A stretch of DNA of 61,561 nt from Nitrospira sp. (lineage in GTDB: Bacteria; Nitrospirota; Nitrospiria; Nitrospirales; UBA8639), in NCBI GenBank assembly GCA_028819435.1, contig JAPPLK010000024.1, forward strand, positions 1 to 61,561, in the 5' to 3' direction. Under the pieces are notes generated by a model. It saw only the letters and a list, made by a program, of their open reading frames with translations, made no database searches and was not told the DNA's origin. Position numbers and translations under genes: made by a program. Below are positions 8,169 through 16,247 of this stretch, in pieces. Each line of letters starts with the position of its first letter. Within the stretch, counting starts at the first letter, position 1.

Positions 8169-9308
8169 TCAATCCGCGTTTTTGCATGCGGTATCGTTGG
8201 GCAAGTGATTTGAAAATAGAGCAATTTCTTGCTTGGCTGCATTAAGCGTTTGAGCGATTTGTTTTTGTTGTGACAGGGGTGGCACAAAAAACGACAGGTG
8301 TAATATCTGTCTATCTGATAACTCTTTTTGCCCCGTTCCGTCCATTACATGGCCTATCTTCTTGTAGTAATTTGTTCTGGAAAATGAATAGAACAGGAAA
8401 TCAGTGTTTAGCCTGTCGAGATTCAAATTTATGGACGTGACCGCATTTGATGCGATGTATCCATCAAGCTCAATGGGAACAATACCAAAACCCCCATTGT
8501 GAAAATTTTGTCTTCCAATTAGAAGCTCGCCTTTCTTTCTCTCAAAGTAGGGGCGACCTTTTGGATTTATTCTTGGGTTAAATGACGTTTTGTTTATTGC
8601 TATGCCTAGGCAATGAAGCTTTACGGTAAGAAGTTTCCTATCTGATAGATTCTGCATCGGTTTTTTCTTTGCAACCCAGGCAACATCTCCCAATTTTCGC
8701 TTCTGCCATTTAGGATTGTCCTGCTGGTCGCTGATAAGCCTTTTCAGTAACCACTTGAACTGCTTCTCCTTGGCGGCGATGAGGCGTTCGGTTTTGTCTA
8801 TTACAGCATCCCAAGTGCGTATTATTTTGACGATCTTGTCCTGCTGCTCTTTGGACGGACATGGAATCTTTAAGGCACACAGTTTTTCTCGTGTGAGATG
8901 GGCAATGCTGGTTTCACCGACAATTTTAGTTACTCCATTGTTCGCGGTGACGTGTTCCATATAGATGCACATGAAATAAGGATTTATCGTGTCTTTGTCT
9001 TTTGGCCGTAATCTGTGCAACGCCTTCTGGTAATAAAAATTCGTTGAGCGTTCATTCCAAATCGCACAGCGACCTACTTCGCCTCCTTCGCACATCAAAA
9101 TATCGCCCCGCGTAAGGGCGTATTTCTCTTTTTCGCTTTCGGTGAAATTCATTGACTTCACGTTTCCGAGGTTGAATTTTCCCCATTGAACGTTGAAGTT
9201 TGCCAGGTAAGGAAGTTGTTCTCCTTCCTTGGCCTTGGGGCTTAACATCTTTCCCAACTGCACATCGAAAAGTTCTCCGACCTGTTTCAGAGGCCAACCA
9301 TGCTTCAT
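8169..9308 (-). CDS. hsdS: Type I restriction enzyme specificity subunit (two-TRD HsdS)
   Basis: A full-length specificity subunit (379 residues) with two target recognition domains (~residues 1-150 and ~200-350). They are separated by a conserved helical spacer (QQDKIVKIIRTWDAVIDKTE, then KEKQFKWLLKRL), and the C-terminal helix is the second spacer (QQKQIAQTLNAAKQ). It tells HsdM/HsdR which bipartite DNA sequence to bind. Its ATG overlaps the rhuM stop by four bases. A second, half-length HsdS is encoded at the head of the operon, so the system may have two specificities. Confidence 0.93.
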   Translation of the reverse strand: MKHGWPLKQVGELFDVQLGKMLSPKAKEGEQLPYLANFNVQWGKFNLGNVKSMNFTESEKEKYALTRGDILMCEGGEVGRCAIWNERSTNFYYQKALHRLRPKDKDTINPYFMCIYMEHVTANNGVTKIVGETSIAHLTREKLCALKIPCPSKEQQDKIVKIIRTWDAVIDKTERLIAAKEKQFKWLLKRLISDQQDNPKWQKRKLGDVAWVAKKKPMQNLSDRKLLTVKLHCLGIAINKTSFNPRINPKGRPYFERKKGELLIGRQNFHNGGFGIVPIELDGYIASNAVTSINLNLDRLNTDFLFYSFSRTNYYKKIGHVMDGTGQKELSDRQILHLSFFVPPLSQQKQIAQTLNAAKQEIALFSNHLPNDTACKNAD

Positions 9309-10393
9309 TCATCGATCTCCGGTTGTTTCTGATTCCGATGCACCGCTTTGTCTTTTTTATCAAGCTGCCTTTCCAGTTTTCTGGTCTCCTTATCAAAGTC
9401 GGATTCAAACAGACGATCCTGGATAATGCGATACTTCTCAAATTCGCTTTCGGCGTGATCTTTGGCAATCTCGGCGCTGATTTTCCCTGCATCCTTTAAA
9501 ATTTCGCGTTCATTAAATTTCAGAAATTCATCCAACCGTTTTGTCCAGTCTTCCATGGTCATAGGGATTTTGCGTTTTGCGCGGTCTTCGGCAAGGTCAA
9601 GATAGGCGCCGACGATACGCCCCAATGATTCCATCTCTTCTTTGGACGGATAATTCTTGGCGACTGCCACATCGGTTTTCAGAATTTTCCCATCGGGGCT
9701 TCCTTCCCAACTGGTCAGCCCCATATTTTTAGCGCTGCTGTCCGCGCGGTTTTTGATGAGTTCCGCGGCGGTCTGGCCGTGAATAGCGTAATGCAGCTTA
9801 TTTTGTACGTTGGCAAAAAACTCACGGGTGGTCGGGGCGTCCTTGTTGTAATCCAGGCTGGTGGCGTAGATGTCAGTGATTTTCTGATAAAAGCGACGCT
9901 CGCTCAGACGGATTTCACGGATTTCAGCAAGCAGGCGTTCAAAATAGTCTTCACCGAGGAATGCTCCCTGTTCCAGACGCTTTTTATCCAGCACATAGCC
10001 CTTGATGGCAAATTCCCGCAGAACTTGCGTGGCCCATTGGCGGAATTGGGTGGCGCGTCTGGAGTTCACGCGGTAGCCAACGGAGATGATGGCATCGAGG
10101 TTGTAGAACTCCAACTCTCTTTCCACGTTGCGATTGCCTTCTTTCCGAACTGTTCGGAAATTCCGAACAGTTGAACTCTTGTTCAGTTCCTTAGAAGTGT
10201 AAATATTGCGCAAATGTTCGCTGATAGTGGATTTTGTCGTATCAAATAACTCAGCCATGAGTTTTTGCGTGAGCCAGATGGTTTCGTTCTGATAGCGTAC
10301 TTCAATCCCATCCTCACCGGCTTGATTGGTGAAGATGAGGAATTCCGCAGTGCTGTTGCGGATGGTCAGGCTTTTGGAGGGCTTTTTGCTCAT
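9305..10393 (-). CDS. rhuM: RhuM family protein
   Basis: A 362-residue RhuM-type protein (Salmonella SPI-3 RhuM family). The N-terminal domain has a helix-turn-helix-like stretch (WLTQKLMAELFDTTKSTISEH) and the hallmark EFYNLDAIISVGYRVNSRRA. The C-terminal half is helical and charged (EKYRIIQDRLFESDFDKE). Such genes are regular passengers of type I restriction operons, but their molecular role is unknown. The N-terminal domain is clearly paralogous to that of the adjacent Fic gene. It is spaced four bases from that gene and overlaps hsdS, so all are one transcript. Confidence 0.9.
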   Translation of the reverse strand: MSKKPSKSLTIRNSTAEFLIFTNQAGEDGIEVRYQNETIWLTQKLMAELFDTTKSTISEHLRNIYTSKELNKSSTVRNFRTVRKEGNRNVERELEFYNLDAIISVGYRVNSRRATQFRQWATQVLREFAIKGYVLDKKRLEQGAFLGEDYFERLLAEIREIRLSERRFYQKITDIYATSLDYNKDAPTTREFFANVQNKLHYAIHGQTAAELIKNRADSSAKNMGLTSWEGSPDGKILKTDVAVAKNYPSKEEMESLGRIVGAYLDLAEDRAKRKIPMTMEDWTKRLDEFLKFNEREILKDAGKISAEIAKDHAESEFEKYRIIQDRLFESDFDKETRKLERQLDKKDKAVHRNQKQPEIDE

Positions 10394-10397
10394 GCCT

Positions 10398-11414
10398 TTA
10401 TCTTCTTTGTAACAACAAGAGAATTAACCCGATGATCTTTTCCTTCTCTTTCGCATGACTCTCCGCCACCAGCAACGTCAAAGCCGTCAGGGCTTCCGGG
10501 GATAGGCTTGTCTGCAGGAGCCCTGCTTTTCGTAAAAACCAGACGAATGCGAACGCACCGCTTCGTTTGTTTCCGTCCACAAAGGGATGATTTTTCACCA
10601 TAAAGTAGAGAAGGTGTGAGGCTTTTTCTTCGACCGTCGGATACACATCTTGCTTGCCGAAGGATTGAAATACGTTGCCGACGATCCCGTGTACGGCGTC
10701 TTCGCTCTTTTCCTGACCGAACAGATCCGTCGCTTGTTTGCGTACGAGCAGTTCATGCTTGAACTCGTGCAGGGCCTGCGACAGTTCATCGGCCGTAAAT
10801 GTTGAGGCTTTTTTCGTTGCTCCGCTTTTGGGGAAGTTTTGCGTGTCATAGGCCTCCAGGGAAAACCATGTGCCGGCAAAAGCCTCCATGAGTTCCAGAA
10901 CGTCCTGTGTCTGGATTTGATTATCTTTAGGCAATAGTGTTTTGAGATCACCAACCGCCCGTAAGAACCGCTCGTAATTCAGAGCAATGCGTTTTTTGTT
11001 GATGGTGTAGCCTTCAAGGAGGTGTTGTCTAAGTGTCCTGGTGGCCCAGATGCGGAATTGTGTGGCTTGTTTCGAGTTTACACGATAGCCGACTGAGAGA
11101 ATCACGTCTAAATTGTAGTACTCTATTCTTCTGTTTACTTTTCTTGTTCCTTCCATTTGAACTGTTTCCAAAATGGAAACGGTTGCCTCCTTATCCAACT
11201 CCTTATCATTAAAAATATTTTTCATATGTTTTGAGACTGCCGCTTTTTGAACTCCGAATAACTCTCCAATCTGATTGATGCTGCCCCATATCGTGTTGCG
11301 TTTAAAATCCCCGCGGAATTCAATTTTGCCGCTTTTTGCCTGATAGATGACAATGTCTTGGACATTCTTTCCCTTTTTCACTTTTCTCACTCCTGTTTTT
11401 TTATCTACGCTCAT
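10398..11414 (-). CDS. RhuM N-terminal domain fused to Fic/Doc domain
   Basis: Residues ~30-140 repeat the RhuM N domain (EYYNLDVILSVGYRVNSKQATQF). Residues ~230-330 carry a Fic/Doc core with the active-site motif HPFVDGNKRSGAFAF. The H-P-F-x-D-G-N-K-R form sits between classic Fic (HPFxxGNGR) and Doc (HxFxxANKR). Fido enzymes transfer AMP or phosphate to protein targets. No inhibitory S/TxxxE(G/N) helix was obvious on reading, so control may come from the RhuM domain or a partner. It lies 17 bases after hsdM. Such RhuM-Fic proteins are known in restriction loci but not explained. Confidence 0.9.
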   Translation of the reverse strand: MSVDKKTGVRKVKKGKNVQDIVIYQAKSGKIEFRGDFKRNTIWGSINQIGELFGVQKAAVSKHMKNIFNDKELDKEATVSILETVQMEGTRKVNRRIEYYNLDVILSVGYRVNSKQATQFRIWATRTLRQHLLEGYTINKKRIALNYERFLRAVGDLKTLLPKDNQIQTQDVLELMEAFAGTWFSLEAYDTQNFPKSGATKKASTFTADELSQALHEFKHELLVRKQATDLFGQEKSEDAVHGIVGNVFQSFGKQDVYPTVEEKASHLLYFMVKNHPFVDGNKRSGAFAFVWFLRKAGLLQTSLSPEALTALTLLVAESHAKEKEKIIGLILLLLQRR

Positions 11415-11431
11415 CTGTGTTATTTGTGGAT

Positions 11432-12946
11432 TTATCCCTCAAGCTCTTTCAGCATTTTTCGCATCTTGCCGCGCACTTCGGCCAACTCGGTTTCCAACTC
11501 CTCAATTTCCTGCTCCACCGCGTCAATATCAATCGGCTCCTCTTCCTCGAAGGTGTCCACGTAGCGTGGGATGTTGAGGTTGCAATCGTTTTCTTCAATC
11601 TCGCTAACGCCGGCTAGGTGCGCATATTTCTCAATGCTTTCCCGCTTCTGATACGCCCTAACGATTTTGTCCAGGTGCTCGTCTAGCAACGTGTTCCGAT
11701 TTTTGCCCGACTGGTATTCCCGGCTCGCGTCAATAAACAGCACGTCCTTACGTGTTTCGTTTGCGCCGCCTTTTTCTCGGGAACGGTCAAAGATGAGAAT
11801 GGCGACCGGGATGGACGTGGTCGGGAACAGGTTGCCCGGCAAGCCGATTACCGCGTCCAGCAGATTTTCTTCGATCAGCTTCCGGCGAATGCGTCCTTCG
11901 GCTGAGCCGCGGAATAACACCCCGTGCGGCACCACAACCGCCACACGGCCTTTCTTTTCCAGTGCCACTTCAATCATGTGCGTGATAAAGGCGAAATCTC
12001 CTTTGGATTTGGGTGGTACTCCGCGCCAGAAGCGGTTGAAGCGGTCGTCCGCAGCTTCTTCGGCCCCCCATTTGTCCAGGGAAAACGGCGGGTTGGCGAC
12101 GATGTTGTCGAACTTCATCAGCCTGTCCTTCTCTACCAAAGCGGGGCCCGTGAGGGTATTGCACCATTCAATGCGGGCCGAGTCCATGCCGTGCAGGAAC
12201 ATGTTCATGCGGCATAAGGCCCATGTGCCGCCGTTTACTTCCATACCGGACAGGGAGAAATTCTTGTCGCCTACCTGTCGTGCGGCTTCAATCAGCAGGC
12301 CGCCGGACCCGCAGGCCGGATCGCAGATACGGGCGCCGGGTTTCGGCGCACACAGGCGCGCCGCCAGTTCCGATACCTTGTGGGGCGTATAGAACTCTCC
12401 GGCTTTCTTGCCGGCGTCGGAGGCAAACTTCTCAATGAGATAGATGTAGGTGTTGCCGATCACGTCTTCAGCTACCCGGTTGGGGTTGAGGTCAAGCTCA
12501 GGTCCGTTAAAATCTTCCAGCAACATTTTCAATCGCCGGTTGCGGTCCTTGGTTCTACCCAGTTTGGCTTCCGAATTGAAATCGATGTTGCGGAACACGC
12601 CTTCCAACTTTGTCCTGTTCTTTTCTTCAATGGAATCCAGGGCCACGTTGATCAACTCGCCGATGTTGGCATCGTTGCGTTTTTCGTAAAGCTCGTAGAA
12701 CCCGGCGCCTTCGGGCAGCACGAAACGTTCTCGTTCCAGTCTTCGGCGAATTCTGGTGTCATCACCGCTGAAGCGCTTCCGGTATTCCTCAAGATGCGCC
12801 TTCCAGGTGTCCGATATGTATTTCAGGAACAGCATGACCAGGATGAAGTCCTTGTAGCCCGTGGCATCCATCACGCCGCGGAAGGTATCGCAGGCCTTCC
12901 AGGCGGCGTTGTTAATGTCTTGCTGTTTGATGTCTTCTTTACCCAT
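11432..12946 (-). CDS. hsdM: Type I restriction enzyme methylase subunit
   Basis: HsdM methylates adenine in the target chosen by HsdS. The start at 12946 gives MGKEDIKQQDINNAAW, the usual HsdM N terminus, with a GGAGAG about ten bases upstream. A start at 13030 would add 28 unrelated residues overlapping the preceding gene. SAM motif I is DPACGSGGLL and the catalytic adenine-methylase motif is NPPF (IVANPPFSLDKW). The C-terminal region is coiled (EEEEPIDIDAVEQEIEELETELAEV). The length, 504 residues, is normal. Confidence 0.95.
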   Translation of the reverse strand: MGKEDIKQQDINNAAWKACDTFRGVMDATGYKDFILVMLFLKYISDTWKAHLEEYRKRFSGDDTRIRRRLERERFVLPEGAGFYELYEKRNDANIGELINVALDSIEEKNRTKLEGVFRNIDFNSEAKLGRTKDRNRRLKMLLEDFNGPELDLNPNRVAEDVIGNTYIYLIEKFASDAGKKAGEFYTPHKVSELAARLCAPKPGARICDPACGSGGLLIEAARQVGDKNFSLSGMEVNGGTWALCRMNMFLHGMDSARIEWCNTLTGPALVEKDRLMKFDNIVANPPFSLDKWGAEEAADDRFNRFWRGVPPKSKGDFAFITHMIEVALEKKGRVAVVVPHGVLFRGSAEGRIRRKLIEENLLDAVIGLPGNLFPTTSIPVAILIFDRSREKGGANETRKDVLFIDASREYQSGKNRNTLLDEHLDKIVRAYQKRESIEKYAHLAGVSEIEENDCNLNIPRYVDTFEEEEPIDIDAVEQEIEELETELAEVRGKMRKMLKELEG

Positions 12947-12965
12947 TTTGCATTTCTCTCCAATG

Positions 12966-13535
12966 TCAGAAAGCGGCTTGCAGCAGGAGCCTTTCAACAT
13001 ATTTTTCTCGCTTCTGCTTGATCTCTTCAAGCATGGCGGTTTCTTTTGTCAGCATGGCGGCTATTTTTTCAATTTTGCGCTGCACATCCAAAGCGGGTAT
13101 GGGAATTTCCAGATCTCTCAGGTGCTTCAAGGTTATCATCTTCAGGGCTGACCCCTCTGTTCTCTGGTAGAGAAATCGTTGCGCGGGAGTTTGATTGATG
13201 TACCAGCACAGGTAGCCGGGCAGCACGTGCGATGTATCTTTGACCCGGATTAGGAATAGAGGGGCCGATAAAACCGCCTTTCCGATGGTCCTCGGCACGA
13301 TGACGGCGGTGGTTGTGCGGCCTCGTGATCTGAATATGATGTCTCCGGGCTTCAAAAAGGTCACATTGCGTGGCGGTTTCAAGGCAAACTTTTCCAGGGT
13401 TTCAATTTTGACGGATGTGTTGTCGAGATCTTTCATCTGAACGACGCACAGGCCATCCGAGCCAGCAGCTTCATGGTGGGATCTGAAATTTATGCCCATG
13501 CTCAACAGAGTAATCTCTTTGATAGAGGCCTGCAT
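12966..13535 (-). CDS. Half-size HsdS (single target recognition domain)
   Basis: This 189-residue product is one complete HsdS half: a single target recognition domain (VVQMKDLDN, KPGDIIFRSRGRTTTAV, GSALKMITLKHLRDLEIPIP) and one spacer helix (QRKIEKIAAMLTKETAMLEEI). Known half-subunits can dimerise to recognise a palindromic bipartite site. It is the first gene of the operon, 19 bases before hsdM. A TTGACT-17-TACCTT promoter ends six bases from its ATG, which suggests leaderless translation. Full-length copies are ~380-400 residues, and no second half or frameshifted remainder is visible upstream. It could be a true half-HsdS or a truncated one. Confidence 0.85.
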   Translation of the reverse strand: MQASIKEITLLSMGINFRSHHEAAGSDGLCVVQMKDLDNTSVKIETLEKFALKPPRNVTFLKPGDIIFRSRGRTTTAVIVPRTIGKAVLSAPLFLIRVKDTSHVLPGYLCWYINQTPAQRFLYQRTEGSALKMITLKHLRDLEIPIPALDVQRKIEKIAAMLTKETAMLEEIKQKREKYVERLLLQAAF

Positions 13536-13541
13536 ATGAGT

Positions 13542-13570
13542 AAGGTAAACCTCATTTTTGGAAAAGTCAA
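13542..13570 (-). promoter_or_regulatory. Sigma-70-like promoter of the hsd operon
   Basis: On the minus strand TTGACT and TACCTT are separated by 17 bases. The -10 ends six bases before the half-hsdS ATG, so the expected transcript start falls at the start codon. Confidence 0.5.
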
Positions 13571-13680
13571 ATTTTTTTGTAGTAATGTCGTTATTTTTTA
13601 TAATTGCAAGGATTGGCGAAACGGATCGCGCTACGGAAGTCTCCCATGCAGACTTGCCGTCTGTACGCCAAGGAATGAAA

Positions 13681-13750
13681 GGGGAGAGAAAGGCCCTGGA
13701 TTCGTCCCCGACATCCTTAATCGGGGATCCAGATCTTTCTGTCTGAAATG
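13681..13750. repeat. Dispersed GATCGGGGATCCAG-family repeat
   Basis: The stretch CCTGGATTCGTCCCCGAC plus ATCGGGGATCCAG matches the family at 31-70 and 59350-59500. It separates the defence island from the GC-rich core genes. The rest of 13571-13826 shows no gene. Confidence 0.65.
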
Positions 13751-13826
13751 ACGGTTCGGGGCATCGTTGAGTATTTTCGTATAAAGGAAGAGCAGGTCCT
13801 CGTGGTACGTGGCTGACGGGGGAGGA

Positions 13827-14504
13827 TCAGCTTACCAGATGCCCGATGAGGCGGTCGGCGAGGCGGTGGGACTTGGGGAGAAGGGTCTCTGCTGATGCCA
13901 AAAGGGCTTCGGTTGTGGTTTGGGCTCGCCGTACGTCGGTGGCACATTCGCGGCAGAGGGCCGCGATGCCGTCGATTTCCAATTCCAGGTGAAATAGAAG
14001 CCCGTAGGCGCGGTTTCCGTACCGGAAGGCTTGCACCGGATAGAACTCGGATGAGGCGAGCACGCAGGCTCCCGGCGGCAGGGTGAGTCCTTCACCGTGC
14101 CATTGAAACACCGTGAACTCGCGGGGAAACGTGCCGAACACCGGGTCGGCGTCTTCCTCGACGGTCCGCGTCACCGGGGTCGGTCCGATTTCCAGGCGAG
14201 GGCCGGGGCGCACCTGTCCGCCCAAGGCCTTAGCCATGAATTGAGAGCCCAAGCACACGCCCAACACCGGGATACCCGCCTCGATCGCACGTCGAATGAA
14301 CAGCAGTTCTTTTTCAATCCATGGGTCGGAATCATTGACGGACATGGGTCCGCCCATGACCAGGAGGAAATCCGGAAGCGTGCAAGGAAGATCCCGTTTC
14401 GGGGCCAGCAGGGTTTCAAGCTGATAGTGACGGCTCTCCAACGCCTCCCGGAACGCGCCGGGACCTTCAAAGGGAACGTGTTGGAGGCACAGGGCCTGCT
14501 TCAT
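13827..14504 (-). CDS. Class I glutamine amidotransferase (GMP synthase-like)
   Basis: A 225-residue stand-alone class I glutamine amidotransferase. The nucleophile elbow is GVCLGSQ (Cys near residue 84), and the His/Glu pair of the triad is in LLFHLELE near residue 172. The MGGPMS motif near residue 51 is typical of the GMP-synthase-like family. It hydrolyses glutamine to donate ammonia to an unknown acceptor, or acts as a gamma-glutamyl peptidase as some relatives do. It is 37 bases downstream of a methyltransferase gene in the same direction, so it is probably cotranscribed. Confidence 0.85.
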   Translation of the reverse strand: MKQALCLQHVPFEGPGAFREALESRHYQLETLLAPKRDLPCTLPDFLLVMGGPMSVNDSDPWIEKELLFIRRAIEAGIPVLGVCLGSQFMAKALGGQVRPGPRLEIGPTPVTRTVEEDADPVFGTFPREFTVFQWHGEGLTLPPGACVLASSEFYPVQAFRYGNRAYGLLFHLELEIDGIAALCRECATDVRRAQTTTEALLASAETLLPKSHRLADRLIGHLVS

Positions 14505-14541
14505 GGGAACGACGGGTTGAGGAGGGGATCAGTTGAGGTGC

Positions 14542-15210
14542 TTACGAGTGAGCATACCCGTTTTTCGCGTTCACGCATTCCACCAGGTACCAATACTGGA
14601 AGGGATCCATCTTTTCCTTTTTCGCGACTTCGAGTGGTGTGCCATCGAGCACGTGATCCAAGGACAGATCCGTGCGGAACCCGATCCGCTGGCAGATGGG
14701 GGAAATCAGTTTCTCCACGGCCGCGATGAGTTTATTGCCGTTGCTGAAGTGGTTCAACATGACGATGCGGCCGCCGGGGCGGCAGACGCGAATCATCTCC
14801 GAGACGACTTTCCGGTAATCCGGGACCGCGGTGACCACGTAGGCGGCCATCACCAGGTCGAAGGTATCGTCCGGGAACGACATGTCTCCCGCGTCCATGC
14901 GCTGGAGCGTGACGTGCTCGAGACCATGCTTGGTCATGCGCTCCCCGGCCTTTTTCAGCATGCCTTCCGAGAGGTCGATGCCCGTGATCCGGCAGTGGGC
15001 CGGATACAGGGGCAGGGCCATGCCCGTGCCCACGCCGACTTCCAGCACGTGCTCATCAGGAGCGATTTCCAGCCCTTTCACGGCCGATTCGCGTGACTCG
15101 TCAAAAGCCTTCCCGAAGGTTTGGTCATAGACTGAGGAGTAATTCGTATAGACGCGCTCCAGGCTTTCGAGGTTCATGGCCTGTGCGTGTTGGTTTATTC
15201 CATTTCCCAT
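14542..15210 (-). CDS. PmtA/UbiE-like SAM methyltransferase
   Basis: A class I SAM methyltransferase of 222 residues. Motif I is LEVGVGTGMALPLYP and motif II GIDLSEGMLKKA. The sequence resembles Rhodobacter-type phosphatidylethanolamine N-methyltransferase (PmtA), including VNHFS-like LNHFSNGNK after RPGG. This suggests phospholipid or quinone-type small-molecule methylation at the membrane surface; the substrate is inferred only from similarity. The start at 15210 has an AGGG about nine bases upstream. Confidence 0.8.
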   Translation of the reverse strand: MGNGINQHAQAMNLESLERVYTNYSSVYDQTFGKAFDESRESAVKGLEIAPDEHVLEVGVGTGMALPLYPAHCRITGIDLSEGMLKKAGERMTKHGLEHVTLQRMDAGDMSFPDDTFDLVMAAYVVTAVPDYRKVVSEMIRVCRPGGRIVMLNHFSNGNKLIAAVEKLISPICQRIGFRTDLSLDHVLDGTPLEVAKKEKMDPFQYWYLVECVNAKNGYAHS

Positions 15211-15424
15211 GCCATATCCCTTGCTAGTTGGGTGACCAGATTACTTGCGACTACACGACATTCATTCGGGAGAGCGGGAAACGGGAGTGCTCCCGTTCTG
15301 CTCCAGCACCGTCGGAAGGCCCATATGAAGCGGGCACGATAGGGGCAGAAATTTAACACTACGCCGACAATGAGTCAATCCCGTTTTCATCCGGTCGAGA
15401 GGCCGGCCGGGCGGCTGATAGGCA
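15211..15424. other. Divergent intergenic region with an 18-bp palindrome
   Basis: No gene is seen between the divergent methyltransferase and secreted-protein genes. AACGGGAGTGCTCCCGTT at about 15280-15297 is a perfect inverted repeat and could be an operator or a transcript hairpin. Confidence 0.4.
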
Positions 15425-15454
15425 TTGAAAAGAGGTAGGGAGGTTTCTTACAAT
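15425..15454 (+). promoter_or_regulatory. Sigma-70-like promoter TTGAAA-18-TACAAT
   Basis: TTGAAA at 15425 and TACAAT at 15449 are separated by 18 bases. They lie about 70 bp upstream of the secreted-protein gene that starts at 15527. Confidence 0.5.
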
Positions 15455-15526
15455 TCAGCCTTGCCGTCATGTCTACAGGAATCCCTTCGTTATCCGTGCC
15501 AATCTGAAGCAAAAAGGAGAAACCGC

Positions 15527-16189
15527 ATGAGTTCACGTGAACGATACCACTACCGGAAAAAGGCATTCGGGCTCATGCTGTTGTTTGCGTTGGGAGCGAT
15601 GGGGTCGCCGGCGTTGGCGATCGACGTCGAATTGACGTTGGCACAAGCCAAGCAGGTCATGGCGTCAGCCCGCGGACCCATGGAGGCGGCGGCGTCCAAT
15701 GACGAAATGTTCGCCATCATCAAAGCCGCGGATAAAAACTCCCGCATCGGGGACGATCCGGCCACCAAACCCTGTGGCAGCAGCGCGATTCTTCGAACGA
15801 AAACCTATTGGTTCGAATATTTCGGACGTGAAGAGGGCCGGCGGTCCAAGGTCGCGAAACAGGAAGTCCGGATGCCGGAAGCCAAAATCCAGGAAATTCT
15901 GAACATGCCCAACCTTGAAATGGAAATCGGGCTGTGCGGACAGGAAGAGTTTTTTGCCGAAGGGGCCGACGTGGCCCTGCAGCAAGGATCGACGAACGTC
16001 ATGGCCGTGGACAAAGGCAAGCCCAGCCGTGGCCGGAAAATTCCCGGGTCCGAGATGGACTACGTCTCCCGGTTTTCCGCCCGGTTCGCCTATCAGGATT
16101 TCGACCCGCAGGCCGTGACAAATATCGTCGTGTTTTTCCCCGACGGCAAATTGGTCACCATCGAAGCGGACTTTTCGACGATCAAGTAG
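15527..16189 (+). CDS. Secreted protein of unknown function
   Basis: I do not recognise the family. The ATG at 15527 has an AAGGAG nine bases upstream and begins a signal peptide (basic n-region SSRERYHYRKK, hydrophobic LMLLFALGAMG, cleavage after SPALA). The mature ~190 residues are soluble and mixed alpha/beta, with two cysteines (KPCGSS and GLCGQE) that could form a disulfide in the periplasm. The C terminus is a clear beta hairpin (TNIVVFFPDGKLVTIEADF). The next gene starts 58 bases on and may be cotranscribed. Confidence 0.7.
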   Translation: MSSRERYHYRKKAFGLMLLFALGAMGSPALAIDVELTLAQAKQVMASARGPMEAAASNDEMFAIIKAADKNSRIGDDPATKPCGSSAILRTKTYWFEYFGREEGRRSKVAKQEVRMPEAKIQEILNMPNLEMEIGLCGQEEFFAEGADVALQQGSTNVMAVDKGKPSRGRKIPGSEMDYVSRFSARFAYQDFDPQAVTNIVVFFPDGKLVTIEADFSTIK

Positions 16190-16247
16190 ACGCGGCAGGC
16201 AGAGAAGGATCGGGCTGTCTGACAGTCCCCCTGAAACAGGTTTTAAC

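Noticed and set aside
8131-8287. Longer start for the membrane coiled-coil gene at 8287
   Set aside because: It would overlap hsdS by 119 bases; the ATG at 8131 has a well-placed GGAGG.
13536-13826. Possible missing half of HsdS upstream of the half-size gene
   Set aside because: No target-recognition motifs are readable in any frame; the stretch holds a promoter and a dispersed repeat.
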